Assembly (NCBI RefSeq): GCF_014356525.2
Contig: NC_052505.1
Location: forward strand, 47,083,969-47,147,968
Reading direction: 5' to 3'
Length of the DNA: 64,000 nucleotides
Source: Nilaparvata lugens
Lineage: Eukaryota; Arthropoda; Insecta; Hemiptera; Delphacidae
Under the pieces are notes generated by a model. The model had not been told where the DNA came from, did not search any database, and saw nothing but the letters and a program-made list of their open reading frames with translations. Numbering within the stretch: the stretch's first letter is position 1; the number at the start of each line of letters is the position of its first letter. The translations under genes were made by a program, and so were the position numbers. Shown piece after piece: positions 49,101 through 60,290 of this stretch.

Positions 49101-49591
49101 GAAAGTGAATAGTTACTGCTTGTTTATTTCTGATTTCTGAATTATTTACAGAGTTCTAAATGCATTTCAAGGAAATTATATTTACGCTATTGCAAATATT
49201 GCGCCGTCTAGACTGGTAATTTTGGTGCTGTGTAAACAGAAACAATCGTAAAAACATAACAACCAATCAAAAACCATTCTGCGAATAATGTAAACCGATA
49301 ATGCGAATTCTATTCAGCCAGTACAGAGTACAGTATATGTATATTATGTTTATGTGTATACAACTGTAGACTGTGCCTGTAGAATGAATTAGTCAAACAC
49401 TTAAAAGATAAATTAGTTATGAAAAACACATATTCATCACCGTAAATGTGATTCTATATTGAATTGTTTTTGGAAAAACACAATTTCAGGTTTTCCAATC
49501 CCGAAAATCCCGGGATTGAGGCTGAAAAATCCCGGGATAGTTGGGTATCAAAAATGGACCGGGATCCCGGGATTCGGGATTGACATCCCTA
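46192..49591 (-). mobile_element. Complete hAT-superfamily DNA transposon (3,400 bp), inactivated
   Basis: Ends are CAGGGATGTCAATCCCGGG at the left and, inverted, GGGATTGACATCCCTA at the right, flanked by an exact 8-bp duplication (AGTCCAAG), the hAT signature. Both ends carry a cluster of subterminal AATCCCGGGATT-like palindromes (46210-46280 and 49495-49580), likely transposase-binding repeats. The interior holds a minus-strand transposase pseudogene. The element lies inside dpr intron 2, opposite to the gene. Confidence 0.95.
46850..48838 (-). pseudogene. hAT transposase pseudogene (BED finger, catalytic core, hATC)
   Basis: Reading the minus strand from a possible ATG at 48838: a TAA at codon 13 (48802-48800), then a BED-type finger (CKSCKAVLKTLGGSTKGLHT, LLSKH; about 48750-48665). 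The catalytic core is open to 47639: FSLSFDEWTSTNNKRYMNV, IVAIVTDGPNVM and HGIHLAVCDVLYEK, ending in KTRWNSMLTMLERF. The frame is then lost at a run of six A residues (47646-47651 on +); one more A would restore continuity to ALIDLNRSIELTEDEF (47334-47640). More stops follow before the C-terminal dimerisation motif IPPTSVESERVFSAAGYM and LRSRLGDETLDALILLR (about 46990-46870). The domain order is complete, but at least three lesions disable it. Confidence 0.93.
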
Positions 49592-49599
49592 AGTCCAAG
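49592..49599. repeat. Right 8-bp target duplication of the hAT element
   Basis: AGTCCAAG, identical to 46184-46191. Confidence 0.92.
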
Positions 49600-49841
49600 T
49601 GCGTTCTAATATTCAGCTTAACATGTTTTTTGTATGTGTTTTAATATTATATAATCATCATTGTTATGAATGAATGAATGAATAATTGAAGATGAATTGA
49701 GTTGCTCACCGTATGATTATATGCTTATACCTCCTACCCTTACCAGCTGCAAACTTCTTTCATGATTTCAAACACAAGTACGACTGATTTGTCGAAAATT
49801 GATAGTTAATGGAAATATTTCTTGTTTTTTATGATTGTCAG

Positions 49842-50055
49842 AGTCCGCAACCACCTCAGTACGTGTTCTGGTACCATAACGAGCGCATGATCAACTACGA
49901 CACGGCGCGAGGCGGAGTATCGGTCGACACGGAGCCCGGAGCGAAGACGCAGTCACGGCTGACCATTCGCGGCGCCCAGGACACTGACTCCGGCAACTAC
50001 ACATGCAGTGCATCCAACACCGAGCCCGCATCCATATTCGTATTCGTCTCTGAAG
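49842..50055 (+). CDS. dpr12: dpr-family Ig protein, exon encoding most of Ig domain 2
   Basis: A 214-nt exon (71 codons plus one base) follows a tgattgtcag acceptor and ends at GAAG/gtagct, giving a phase-1 donor. It encodes SPQPPQYVFWYHNERMINYD, then a RGGVSVDTEPGAKTQSRL segment, then TIRGAQDTDSGNYTCSASN and EPASIFVFVSEG. The Ig core tryptophan (FWY), the L-x-I-x-x-A segment and D-S-G-N-Y-T-C with the second disulphide cysteine are all present; NYT is a possible glycosylation site. Known Dprs follow this with a short exon, in dpr12 starting DNMAAIS, leading to a hydrophobic C-terminus for membrane attachment. I could not find that exon between 50056 and 64000, so the gene is incomplete here. 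Reading through 50055 reaches a stop after two codons. Confidence 0.93.
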
Positions 50056-51220
50056 GTAGCTAAGTCACTAACTGCTCAATCACATCATAGAAAACATAAG
50101 TGGTTATGTGAAGTTGTAGTGGTTATGTAGGTTACAGTAATGATTAATTGTCAGACTATACCGGTATTCTTCGAGACATTCATTTGACGGTACACAAAAA
50201 GTTGGGGTTTCGTTTATGATCTGACGACTACAAAGAAAAATTCAGAACTTTATGGGTTTTTTTCAGTTGCAGACTTCAAAAGTTTGAACATTAGCATAAA
50301 CGTCAAATTTATTCTTTCCTGCTAGTCAAATCATTGAGCATAAACGAAACCCCACCATCAAGTTTCAACGATACAGGAACTGTGCACCAAAGGGGTCCAA
50401 GTGTTGGTATCTATTCAAATCAGCTATCGTCATGATGTACCAAAGAGTTACAACCAAACAGGTTGTTCTCTTCAGTATGTCTGTACTGGTCTGTAATGGT
50501 ATACCAAACAACTCACTCTCTTCTTTCGTAAGATAACCATATGCTGATTGTCAATATTCGGACAGAATAGGCACTAGCAGAAGAAGAAGAAGAAGTCTTA
50601 TTTCAAGTGTTTTTTGTGAAAGTGTATGAAGCATTCCATGAAAACAAATTTTATTCCTTCTATACCAAGCAGAGCGGAAATTCATTGAAAACAAGAACCT
50701 CAGTCCAGCCATCACTCCATGGCTGACTGGGGAGGGTTAGACTAGCTCTACTAGTTTCTTCCACTTTCCTCCCTAGTTTCTCTACTGGAACAGTAGATTT
50801 ATTGGTGTGATTGTACACTAACAATAGTCATCATCACAAGTATAATTATTTTTCAGGGTAGCTCTACACGCAACTGTGCTCACGGCTGTACCTTACCAAT
50901 CAGATTCAGCTCTATTAGACAAAAAAGAGAGCAATTATTTTCACGAGAGTATAAACACATTGACTGAAGGAAAATGTATGAATCATAGCAAATGATATTG
51001 TTATTTCTCTGCCCAGCAGAGGGGGTCAACTTCACTGGTTTTCTCCAAGGCAAGGGACTTATATTTTGTATACCTGGAACATTCAATTGTACAGGTCAGC
51101 CACTTCCGTTACGGTACACAAGAGTTTAACATTAGGCTCCATTATGCTTCCTTCTCTAGTGACTGTATACATGGAGTAAAGAAACTATAATTGAATTTTT
51201 CGTTCATCTCTGCTATATTA
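50056..51220. other. dpr intron after the Ig2 exon; nothing recognised
   Basis: Starts with a gtagct donor. No terminal dpr exon (a DNMAAI-type start) was seen. A short (AGA)n run is present near 50578-50595. Confidence 0.45.
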
Positions 51221-51224
51221 TATT

Positions 51225-51790
51225 ATTAATTTCGGGGCACCGAGCTCCGCTCTCGAGTACAAAAGCATATACAATATTTATTACGAAAGAATAAATTATA
51301 ATATTCTATTCATATTCATTAGAAAGTTAAGGTCAAAACATGAACATTTTTAAAACTTTTTTTAATTTTAAACTTTGAAAAGATGAATCCAAATATGAAA
51401 TCAGAAAACCAAAAATCAACTATGAATAGTTGAATATGAATTCAACTCTGACCATTTTCACTTTTATTTCCTCCTTATTGTTATCTCATCTGTCTCTCTA
51501 CACACACATACACATACACACACACACTCTCTCTCTCTATTTTTCTCCATTCTCTCTTCCTCCTGGATAGAGCTTTCTGCTATCTTATAATTATAACAAT
51601 TAATCTGTCATTTTCCAATTATCTACTAATTTCTCTTTTCCTTAATTGCATTGATACCATTTTGTTCATGTTACTATCGTTTATTTTGTTTGATTATCTG
51701 GATGTATATTTTGTGATGCTGTTTTTGTGCAATGGGTCTGTCGAGACCTGTCACACCATCAATAAAATCAATCGATCAATCTCTCTCTTT
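51225..51790 (+). mobile_element. LINE-like 3' end and adjacent repeat terminus
   Basis: At 51228-51252 a GGGGCACCGAGCTCCGCTC motif is the reverse complement of the CGAAGCTCGGTGCCCC motif at 26410. A CA/CT-rich microsatellite lies at 51498-51540. Near 51730-51780, GGGTCTGTCGAGACCTGTC (hairpin-capable), then CAATAAAATCAATCGATCAA, closes the block, the same layout as 41595-41655. Confidence 0.45.
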
Positions 51791-52388
51791 CTCACACAGA
51801 CACATACCAACTATTAATTCACACAGCGTAGCAGTAGATAGAGAGTTGAACCCTCTATACTTAAAATATTGTAAAGCATCAACCAGCTCCCAATAAGTAC
51901 GGTATAGAACTCTTTACATCTTATGTAAGATAATATTTAAAATACTATGACAATTCATTGATAGAAAAAGGTTGTCATACTCAATATTAACCTGTTAAAA
52001 TACAGACAAAAAATTGTGATAAAATTTCAGCTTACTCAATAGAATTTCCCACAAGTAGACAAAAATAATACAAAAAAGTTCATTTTTATTGCATAAAAAT
52101 TGAAATATGTTTATTCTACAGCTAATATTTTTATTTTGGGAAACACTGGTACTATTATTCCACAGTACTAGTACTTTCTTTCGTTCAACCAAATTCTTCA
52201 TAGAAATAGAATTCTTCATTAATAACATTAAAGTGCTCACAGAGTTTTCATTTTCGACTATTTTAGAGCTCCCGCGAACCATTTTACTAATTCGAAGGCG
52301 CTGGATCCGAATCTGAAATCAAAATTTTGCTATCTCGATTTTTAGGCGATTTAGATTCTAGGTAACTACACGCGCCCGGCCGGGAGAG
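51791..52388. other. AT-rich sequence, nothing recognised
   Basis: Opposed chance frames only (51995-52316). Confidence 0.4.
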
Positions 52389-52575
52389 CCTACACACTCA
52401 CGGATTTCGCCCCGAGCCGAGCCGAGCCGAGCCGCGCCAGTAGCCTTGGACGGATTTGGCTCGGCTCGGCTCGGCCTGGCTGGGCTCGCAATTAAATCGC
52501 CTACACACTCACGGATTTCGCCCGAGCCGAGCCAAGACAGGCCAAATCCGCGAGCCAAATCCGTAGGTGTGTAGG
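52389..52575. mobile_element. GC-rich inverted-repeat element with GAGCC repeats
   Basis: Begins CCTACACACTCACGGATTT and ends with the inverted match AAATCCGTAGGTGTGTAGG (52557-52575). A second copy of the left end starts at 52500. Between them are runs of GAGCC and, inverted, GGCTC, which make the element almost fully self-complementary. GC content is extreme against the AT-rich flanks. Non-coding. Confidence 0.75.
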
Positions 52576-52989
52576 GTCCTTTATACTATCATAATTATAT
52601 GAGTCAGCTTCATTGCGTGTGTGATGTTAAGCAGGTTGCATATCCTTCTCCTTCATCTAAGCGTGGGTGTTTCTTTCCAATAGGAATCATCTCCAATGGA
52701 GGACTGACTGAGTGATTAGATTTGTTAAACTGGATTTTTCTTCGCTTATATTATAATAAAAAATAAGTTCGGAACAAGGGTGCGGAGATCATTGAAAGAA
52801 TATTAATCCAAAAGTTCACTGAGAAGTTATGGAACATTTCCCAAGTGGGATGGAATATAGTACCCAAACCATAAATCCTAGACAGATGAGTTCATGACTA
52901 ATTCAGAGCATTATTTCCAGATTATTGAGATGGTTATGACCAGTACCTGAAGAATACGATAGATTAAAGACCTCTCTCATGATGGTTTT
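52576..52989. other. AT-rich sequence, nothing recognised
   Basis: No gene or repeat supported. Confidence 0.4.
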
Positions 52990-52990
52990 T

Positions 52991-53341
52991 ACTTTCCTTG
53001 CCGTACCAACTACCACTGGTAAAGAGAGTAGTTGGTAGGGCAATAATCCAAAAAAAAGGGTACCCCATTTTCAAGTTTTCTGTACGTTTTGAAACCAAAA
53101 CCATGATTATTTTTGAATATTGGTCTGTGTGTGAGTCTATCTATGTATGTGAAAACTCCGTTCCTAACCAACCGATTGATTTTGAACTTGACTAACCGAT
53201 CAATTTTGAACTTGAAGTTTTCATACCATGAGGATCTGAATTTAATAAATTAAATACAAAATGGCGGAAAATATGCCTGATAATGAGTGAAAAACCATGT
53301 TTCCACGATTTCCTCGAAAACGGCTCCAACGATTTTTCAAA

Positions 53342-53396
<55 letters not shown>

Positions 53397-53520
53397 ATAT
53401 CATGCTTACTACCCTATATACATAGTCTATATATGCTATATATATGCTTATACACATTTATGAGGTCTATCAATTGACATCAATCTCATATCTAGAAAAA
53501 TTGGAAGAGCTCCGCCACAT
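52991..53520 (+). mobile_element. ACTTTCCTTGCC repeat family, partial copy
   Basis: Begins ACTTTCCTTGCC and carries modules shared with 61259-62533: ATTGGTCTGTGTGTG, an AATGGCGG block, then TTTCCTCGAAAACGGCTCCA and ACGATTTT. A (TA)n run interrupts it. The right terminal repeat was not found. Confidence 0.65.
53347..53400. repeat. (TA)n microsatellite
   Basis: Nearly pure TA repeat with one TT interruption. Confidence 0.95.
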
Positions 53521-53572
53521 TCTTGAGGAAGATTTATTTTGTTGAATTTCTATGAATATTATCTTAAAAATA

Positions 53573-54164
53573 TGCCCTAAGAGAATGTTCATTGTATTCT
53601 CTCCAATCTTTACAGTCTTTCTCTATCATTTGTGATAAAAGTTTGGTTGATCCATTTCTTATTCTGCATCTCCATCAACACTGATAACTAATAATTGTAG
53701 AATTTAACTAGTAATTGTAAATAGCTTGACCCAATTTTTCCAAGTTGATATCCTGATAGTCATCTCCATCAGCTGGTAAGAGCTCTCGCTATACTGTCCA
53801 CCCTATATTTGAAATAAGTAAACCTCCTTCCCCTGCATGAGGTATCAGGCAGATAAAGTTATTAATTTGTAGAAACACATGGTAGAGATATTGTATCTGC
53901 AGAGCAGCTGCTTTTGCTACGTTTTAAAAATCATTAAATTGTACATCTCCCGTTCACGATCTCAGGAATACTAGCCAACTACAAAAAAGACAAAGTTCAT
54001 TCCCGACCGTGTGACTCTATTTGAAAACTTTTACAATCATTAGTTATCAGTGTTGATGGAGATGCAAAATAAGAAATTAAATGAATCAACCAAACTTTTA
54101 TCACAAATAATAGCGAAAAACTGTGAAGATTGGAGAGAATACAATGAACATTCTCTTAGGGCAT
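53573..54164. mobile_element. Foldback element with ~130-bp inverted arms
   Basis: Arms 53573-53699 and 54031-54164 are reverse complements with scattered mismatches. They start TGCCCTAAGAGAATGTTCAT and pass through GCATCTCCATCAACACTGAT. The ~330-bp loop is non-coding. More diverged than the element at 24867. Confidence 0.8.
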
Positions 54165-55058
54165 TTGGCATCCACCATTCATGAAGCAATCACTGAAATG
54201 AATTATCAGAAGATATCCTATCAACGACAAGATACTCTATCAACTATCAGTGCAATGGAGCTCCGGTTCGTATATGAGCAATTTTCCAAAAAAACTAATT
54301 AACTATCTGATCTTGTTTACAGTTTGGAATACAGAGTATAAGATCACTTTCTGCTACCGTGAATCCTGATTTACTGATTTTCAAAAAATATTCTCCTGGA
54401 CGTTTGATAAATAGAAAACTTGAACTGGGTACTTAACGAGCTGGAAGTAGGCCTTTAACCAATACGTCTACTATTACATAAAAAACGTATAAAAAATAGA
54501 CAAAATCTGTTAAGCTCTCTATTCTTCAAGCGTTTTGTATGTAATTAAGGATTATTTTTTTAAGTTGCGTTTGTTCATTATAGTCTAATTCTACATCTTT
54601 CTCTTCAAAATTAAATTTCTCCACAAGTTCTTTAAGAAAATATTTTGTGTTTATTGTACATTTAACATGGTAAATCTGCTTCAAACCTTGAAGGAACTTG
54701 TTTTTCGGGACCTAGATTCGCGTATTTCGTCACATATCTTAAAAATTACTGTAGCTAACGGTCTGTAAATGGTTTTATTTAATTTCCTAGTTCATTTTAC
54801 ATAAAGTACGCTGAATTTAACATCTTAATTAACAGTCAACAAATACCCGTTGGGCAGGGGAACTGAAATTCGAATCTTTCACTCTTTATAACTTGTTAAC
54901 TGAGCATTTTCGCACCGATGTTAATTAGAACTTTTTTTCGATGTGAGGAAGCACACCCTGGTATATGGACACTCTTTCCTGTATATAAAAATGAATGTCT
55001 ATGTGTTTGTTCCCTATGGACTTGAAGACTACTTGACACAATAAAAACTATTTATTAC
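54165..55058. other. AT-rich sequence, nothing recognised
   Basis: No gene or repeat family supported. Confidence 0.4.
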
Positions 55059-55300
55059 TAGCAGGTAACCCGTGCTTCGCAAGGGTCTCTTTAAAAACTT
55101 GACAAACTGAAAACTTGACGTAATGAAATCTAGAAGAATAGAAAATAGACCTATAAGAGTCCTCGGTCAATTATAAATTCATATGCAGCATTTCAAGTGA
55201 ATCAGTCCAGTAGTTCAGACGTGATGATGCGTCAAACATAATTTTCCTATCCTTTACACGTGTTCAAGCCAGTTCTTTCCTTTATTATAGTATAGAAGAT
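55059..55300 (-). mobile_element. Short Helitron/Helentron-like non-autonomous element
   Basis: On the minus strand it starts TCTATACTATAATAAAGG (about 55300) and ends TTGCGAAGCACGGGTTACC then TGCTAG before T (about 55059). A TC start, a CTAG end and absence of inverted repeats match Helitron-type termini, and the start resembles reported Helentron 5' ends. It contains no coding sequence. Confidence 0.55.
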
Positions 55301-56880
55301 GATAGATGGATAGATTATCAATGTTATTTTACTAAGAGATAGAATAAGTTGAGTAGTTTCCCTTTCAGAGGGAGTTTTGACAACCCACAAAACTCATTTT
55401 TCATTAATTTGAAGATATAACGAAAAGGTGCATTATGTCCTTATTTTTTTGCTCAGCTTGCCAAAATACCCCTCATTCCAATATTAAAATTTTCGACTGA
55501 CTGTACGTGAGTCAGTCATTCTATCAGGGCTCGAATAATTTTGGGATTTTAATTTAATAAAAATGGAAGAGAATAATTTATTTATGTAAATATCAACACC
55601 TTTATTCAAAGACGTATTATTAACTGCATGCGTTTTCATATTGCCGATAAAGCATTGATGAAACGTTCATTTAACACTATGTCTCAAAAAACTGTTCTAG
55701 CTGAAAAATTAATAATCCATACCACGTGTATGCATTTCATTGCATCAGGAAAACGAAGTTTCAAAACTATGTTTTTTCTAAACAGATGTTTTTGAGATAA
55801 TTTCTTTGATGCAGCTGATTCACATAAACCATAATTATTATACAGAGTTTGTGAAAATGGAAATATTTATTTATTATCAAAACAATACTATTATTATATT
55901 TATAATAGAAAATATTATCATTATTATTAAAAATATTCATCAATTATCAAAACAATATTATTGATGTTAAGTGGTATCAGGTAGAAAGCAATAATAGAAA
56001 CAGATGTTCCTTTTTTGATTTCGACCATGTGATTTGGTGATTTTTTTATGAAATTGTATGTACATTGATGAAATTTGAACATTAATTCAGAAAAATCTAG
56101 AAGGGAAATTGAAATTTGGGCTTCCAGGTGCACGAGATTGATATTTTTAGAATCTATTTGCAAAATTTGGAGATCTAAATCATTCCCGTTCTCCCGGTAT
56201 GCAATCCACAAGTTGACATGTTTTGATGTGACCAAACGAACACATGAACACACACAACCCCACTCTCTCTTATTATATAGATTCCATTCCACATACCTAT
56301 GTTTTCGAAATTGTTGGCCGAGTGGCTACCGAAAAACGGGAAGATTATCATGATTCAAGATCATGTTGTGATAATAAAATGATTTAGCATTTGAAGTTAC
56401 CAGCTGTAATAAACAGATAAACTGTGTACTGGTATTAAAACGGTAGTTTGGAGTTGAAGTTGAGTTGATTGGTACCAGCTGTAGATAATGATTCCTTAGA
56501 AGACAAGACTTATACAAATAATAATTATCACTCATATATCATTGAGAAACTGATATGTTGGAAAAAGATTATTTACCTTATTATTTAAGAGAGTTGTTCA
56601 TATTGCATTCATTAATATCACTGAAGACTGACAGAATAATTTACAATTTTGTTGAATTCAGCTTAGCTCATATTTATCGTAAAAGGGAAGATGGGAAAAA
56701 TATGGAATTCTGTGTGATTCATCGTATATCGCATATTTCCTGGACCATCTATTAACAATCAACAATAATTATGAACTCATTGAATTCATCTTTGAAACAC
56801 TGGTTCAACCTATCTATTTTTTATCAATTCAACACTTTACTGATAATATTACCACTAATGATTCAAAATAATACGTTTTC
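55301..56880. other. AT-rich sequence, nothing recognised
   Basis: Only chance frames (largest 121 codons on minus, 55927-56292) with no family features. Confidence 0.4.
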
Positions 56881-57062
56881 GGGATGATAAATGCTGCATG
56901 GCTGAGCACATCCGTATGAGTACATCCGACTGAGGAAGTCCATATTGAGATGTGAATGAAAATATTGATTGCCAGATAAATTTCATGATTCACAAAATAG
57001 AGTTAAGTGTGACATGAGATAAAATGACTTTTTGGCGGTACGAAGTTCGCCGGGCAAGCTAG
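56881..57062 (+). mobile_element. Helitron-like 3' end
   Basis: Near 57036-57062 GGCGGTACGAAGTTCGCCGG (with a GGCG/CGCC stem) is followed by GCAAG and CTAG before T. The 5' boundary is not established; the start given is a guess. Confidence 0.35.
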
Positions 57063-58216
57063 TTATGTTATACAATATCATTTTACACCATGGAAGTCAG
57101 CTGGTAGAATCTATTATTATCTGTGCTGCTCAAGAAAGGTAAACAAGTTCAGAAGCTTTATACGCTGTATCTGAAGATAGGAAGAAGAAATATAACCGGA
57201 GGTATTTGTATAGTTGAATAGTTGAGGAAATGTTTCTGGGTTGGAACAAGACAGGAACGAGTATTTGACGTAACTTGATTATGACAGGTGCACAAAGTGA
57301 GATATGCGAGCTGCCTTCAGGCGCAACCTGGAATGCACCTTGAGGCTGGTAGAGAAGCTCATTCACCCCCCCCTCACAAGTTCCCTTCAGTTCCCCTCCC
57401 TGGCCAAAATTCCCACCACCATCATCGCTACATATTATGGCACAGACACGTTCTCCCTAATGGATAGCTGTGATACTCAGACTTACAATCTTACATTAGA
57501 ATTGATGATCGTTACATGTCTCATTTTCTAATGTCCTTCACTTTGCTATACGAGCAGCTACATTTCTGTTGATGTCATCTGTTGAGATCTTGCTACAGCC
57601 AAGATGAAGTTGACGAGGATGTAATGTATCATTATCATTCCGTTTGCTTCATATGAGATGCTTTGAAATTACAATAACAAGCGTAACCGTTGTTAGCATC
57701 TATTCTTCCTCTCCATGCCTAAGAGCTTATAAGAGTTTGGTCCAAAGACAATCTCGATATAAAATAGTTCAATTGGATGACCAATGGTTTTCTCATCATT
57801 CATACGAGATCATTTATATACCATTATAATGCTTGATATTATTTACGAATAACAAGAATATATCAATTGTTGAATCTCACAAGATCTAAAATTACACTGC
57901 TCATCCATGTAGAATTTTTCAATTAAGTACTTTTTAATTATTTCAAGGAACGGAATAAGCTTTTATTGCGCTTTAATATCACTATATAAATCACTATACA
58001 ATATAATATTCCCTCCTGGCAAAAGGATATCTCTCTTATGAACTCTTATGATTTCTCTTATGAACTCTCTTCATAATCAAAATACCTACTCGCTTCATGC
58101 AAAAATTAAGGTGTATAAGACAATAGCATATCCTGATAATTCTAAAACAATCTATTATGATAAATATTTCACCGTTGATTTCATATGTTTGGTATAGATT
58201 CTTCTATTTCAGTGTG
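57063..58216. other. Sequence with one C-rich patch; no gene confirmed
   Basis: A 75-codon frame at 57304-57531 lies after an acceptor-like gacag and contains a run of eight C. Its frame does not continue the phase-1 dpr donor at 50055 without an early stop, so it is not accepted as the last dpr exon. Confidence 0.35.
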
Positions 58217-58646
58217 TTTCCATGTATCGGTAATTGACGTTATTCCTCCCATGCTATTGACATTTATTGTATGGTGAAGAGACTATGATCATGATTTAAT
58301 CAGGACTGCAGTTATAAAGCTCTGAAATTCAGGTATCGTGCTTACTGAAGTGAGACGATGATTAAAAAATGTTATTGCCCTCATCAAGCAGGCTCAGCTG
58401 GAGAGGAAATTCATATCGACTTGAGTGGAAGTTTCCATGTATCGGTATTTGACGTTATTCCTCCCATGCTATTGACATTTATTGTATGGTGAAGAGACTA
58501 TGATCATGATTTAATCAGGACTGTAGTTATAAAGCTCTGAAATTCAGGTATCGTGCTTACTGAAGTGAGACGATGATTAAAAAATGTTATTGCCCTCATC
58601 AAGCAGGCTCAGCTGGAGAGGAAATTCATATCGACTTGAGTGGAAG
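58217..58646. repeat. 215-bp tandem duplication, two copies
   Basis: 58217-58431 and 58432-58646 are identical apart from about two substitutions. The unit starts TTTCCATGTATCGGTA and ends GACTTGAGTGGAAG. No coding frame spans it. Confidence 0.93.
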
Positions 58647-60105
58647 TGGAGGATGATTAATGAGACGCCACTCTTCAAAGTTGCGGTTTTTCTTGTCTCT
58701 TGTAGACAGAAACTCGTTTCCTGATGTCTCGAGAATATAATGAGAAAAATCCAAGCCTATTGACAATCTCTTATTTAGTTTTCCTCTACAATGACCATGC
58801 TGTTTCCTGAAAATGTAGTTTCCACAGATACACACGTAAAGCTTACAAAGTACAGGAACATGATAGGGAAAGTTGTAGAAATAGAACGAACTCCAGTGAA
58901 AGGAAAATTACTATAATAATGATAATATCAACTATAATACTCAGTGATGAGCACAGCCACTTAATGAGTATTGATTCATAATAATAATGATAATTATGGT
59001 CATCCTCATAGCCAAAGTCGTGGAATGCATCAGATCCTTGCATAATCTACAACTTTACGTCATCATGTGCTCAAGATATTGTTTGAGCTCCCATAATGCT
59101 TCCAATAATGGTAAACAACTTCGATATATTAGTGAAATTCTCACGACTCTCTATTACAGACTGATAGAAACTTTCCAATAGCCAAGTTTGAGTAGTTGAA
59201 AGACTATAATGCAGATCAAGAAAATGATCCATTTTCTCAGTTATTTTTTTCATTTAGTAAATCCATCATCAACATCATCATCTTCCCTCCTCATAATGCA
59301 CTTTTTTCATAATTTATTAAAGTAGCGTTGACGAGTACTTTTGACTCAAGGCCAAAATCGTTGTCCGTCTTTGTGTTTGATTGTATGTTCTACAATAACT
59401 TTTAAACGATTCGATCAATCAGCCTCAAAATTTCAACACTTATTCTCTTATATCACCTTTTCACAGATTAAGTTTGCTGAACCATAGAATTAACTCACTC
59501 CTTTGTCCGTTTTCAGGATATAACAAATTAACATCAAAAGTGCAAAAGGAAAAAATGAGTTGTCAGCTGAATAAATGATAATTTAATGCAGTTTCAACTA
59601 TTTCTTCCTTCCATTTGTAACAGCTGATGCTATTCGGGAGCTAACAAACAGACTATCTATCTTTTATGTACAATCACAGGATTCCAGCTGAATAATATAC
59701 TACTTTCACATCAACTCGCTTCCGTTAATGTCTGTCTGTCTGTAACACACGCGTAATATATTGATCATACTACTTGTGGTAGCAGCTTTGACATAAGTAT
59801 TGTTACTGGGAGAATGAATGGCAGAAACCACACTTCAATATCTCAAACCGTTTCGAAGATATTTACAGTTGAATATAATAGTTAATGGAATGAACGAGTG
59901 AATAAGAAATACGACAGATCTACAATTAAGTTTCAAAGTTTCAAATATGTGAGTGGAAAGAGTGCTAATATCTACCATAATTATATGAGTGATGAACTTG
60001 AGCAAGTGATGACTTGAGGAAGAACTATGAGGTGTTTTCTTTTTTAATGTATATCAACCTCTATTATTGAAGATTTTCATAAAATATGTGCGATTTGAAT
60101 AAATA
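58647..60105. other. AT-rich sequence, with one segment typical of a dispersed repeat
   Basis: 59330-59530 (TTTTGACTCAAGGCCAAAAT, CGTTGTCCGTCTTTGTGTTTG) looks like part of a repeat related to the block at 60110 but was not matched to another copy. Confidence 0.35.
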
Positions 60106-60109
60106 ATGT

Positions 60110-60290
60110 GTCAAAGACAGGGTTTTTCGCGATTTTCTCGAAAGCGGCTCCAAAGATTTTGATCAAATTTATACCTATAAAAATCATTAATCAACTGCCA
60201 CAAGTCCCATATCTGTAAAAATTTCAGGAGCTTCACCCCATCTATGCAAAGATTGATTTTAGATCCCAATTTTCAGTCTTCAGATACAAT
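60110..60290 (+). mobile_element. ACTTTCCTTGCC repeat family, internal fragment
   Basis: GGGTTTTTCGCGATTTTCTC, AACTGCCACAAGTC, ATTTCAGGAG and CCCATCTATGCAAAG match 62040-62190 closely. Both ends are missing. Confidence 0.75.

Noticed and set aside
52358..52558. 66-codon minus-strand frame in the GC-rich block
   Set aside because: Produced by the GAGCC/GGCTC repeats of the inverted-repeat element.
57304..57531. Possible last dpr exon after an acceptor-like gacag
   Set aside because: The phase-1 continuation from 50055 hits a stop after about 18 residues, and the sequence does not resemble known Dpr C-termini.
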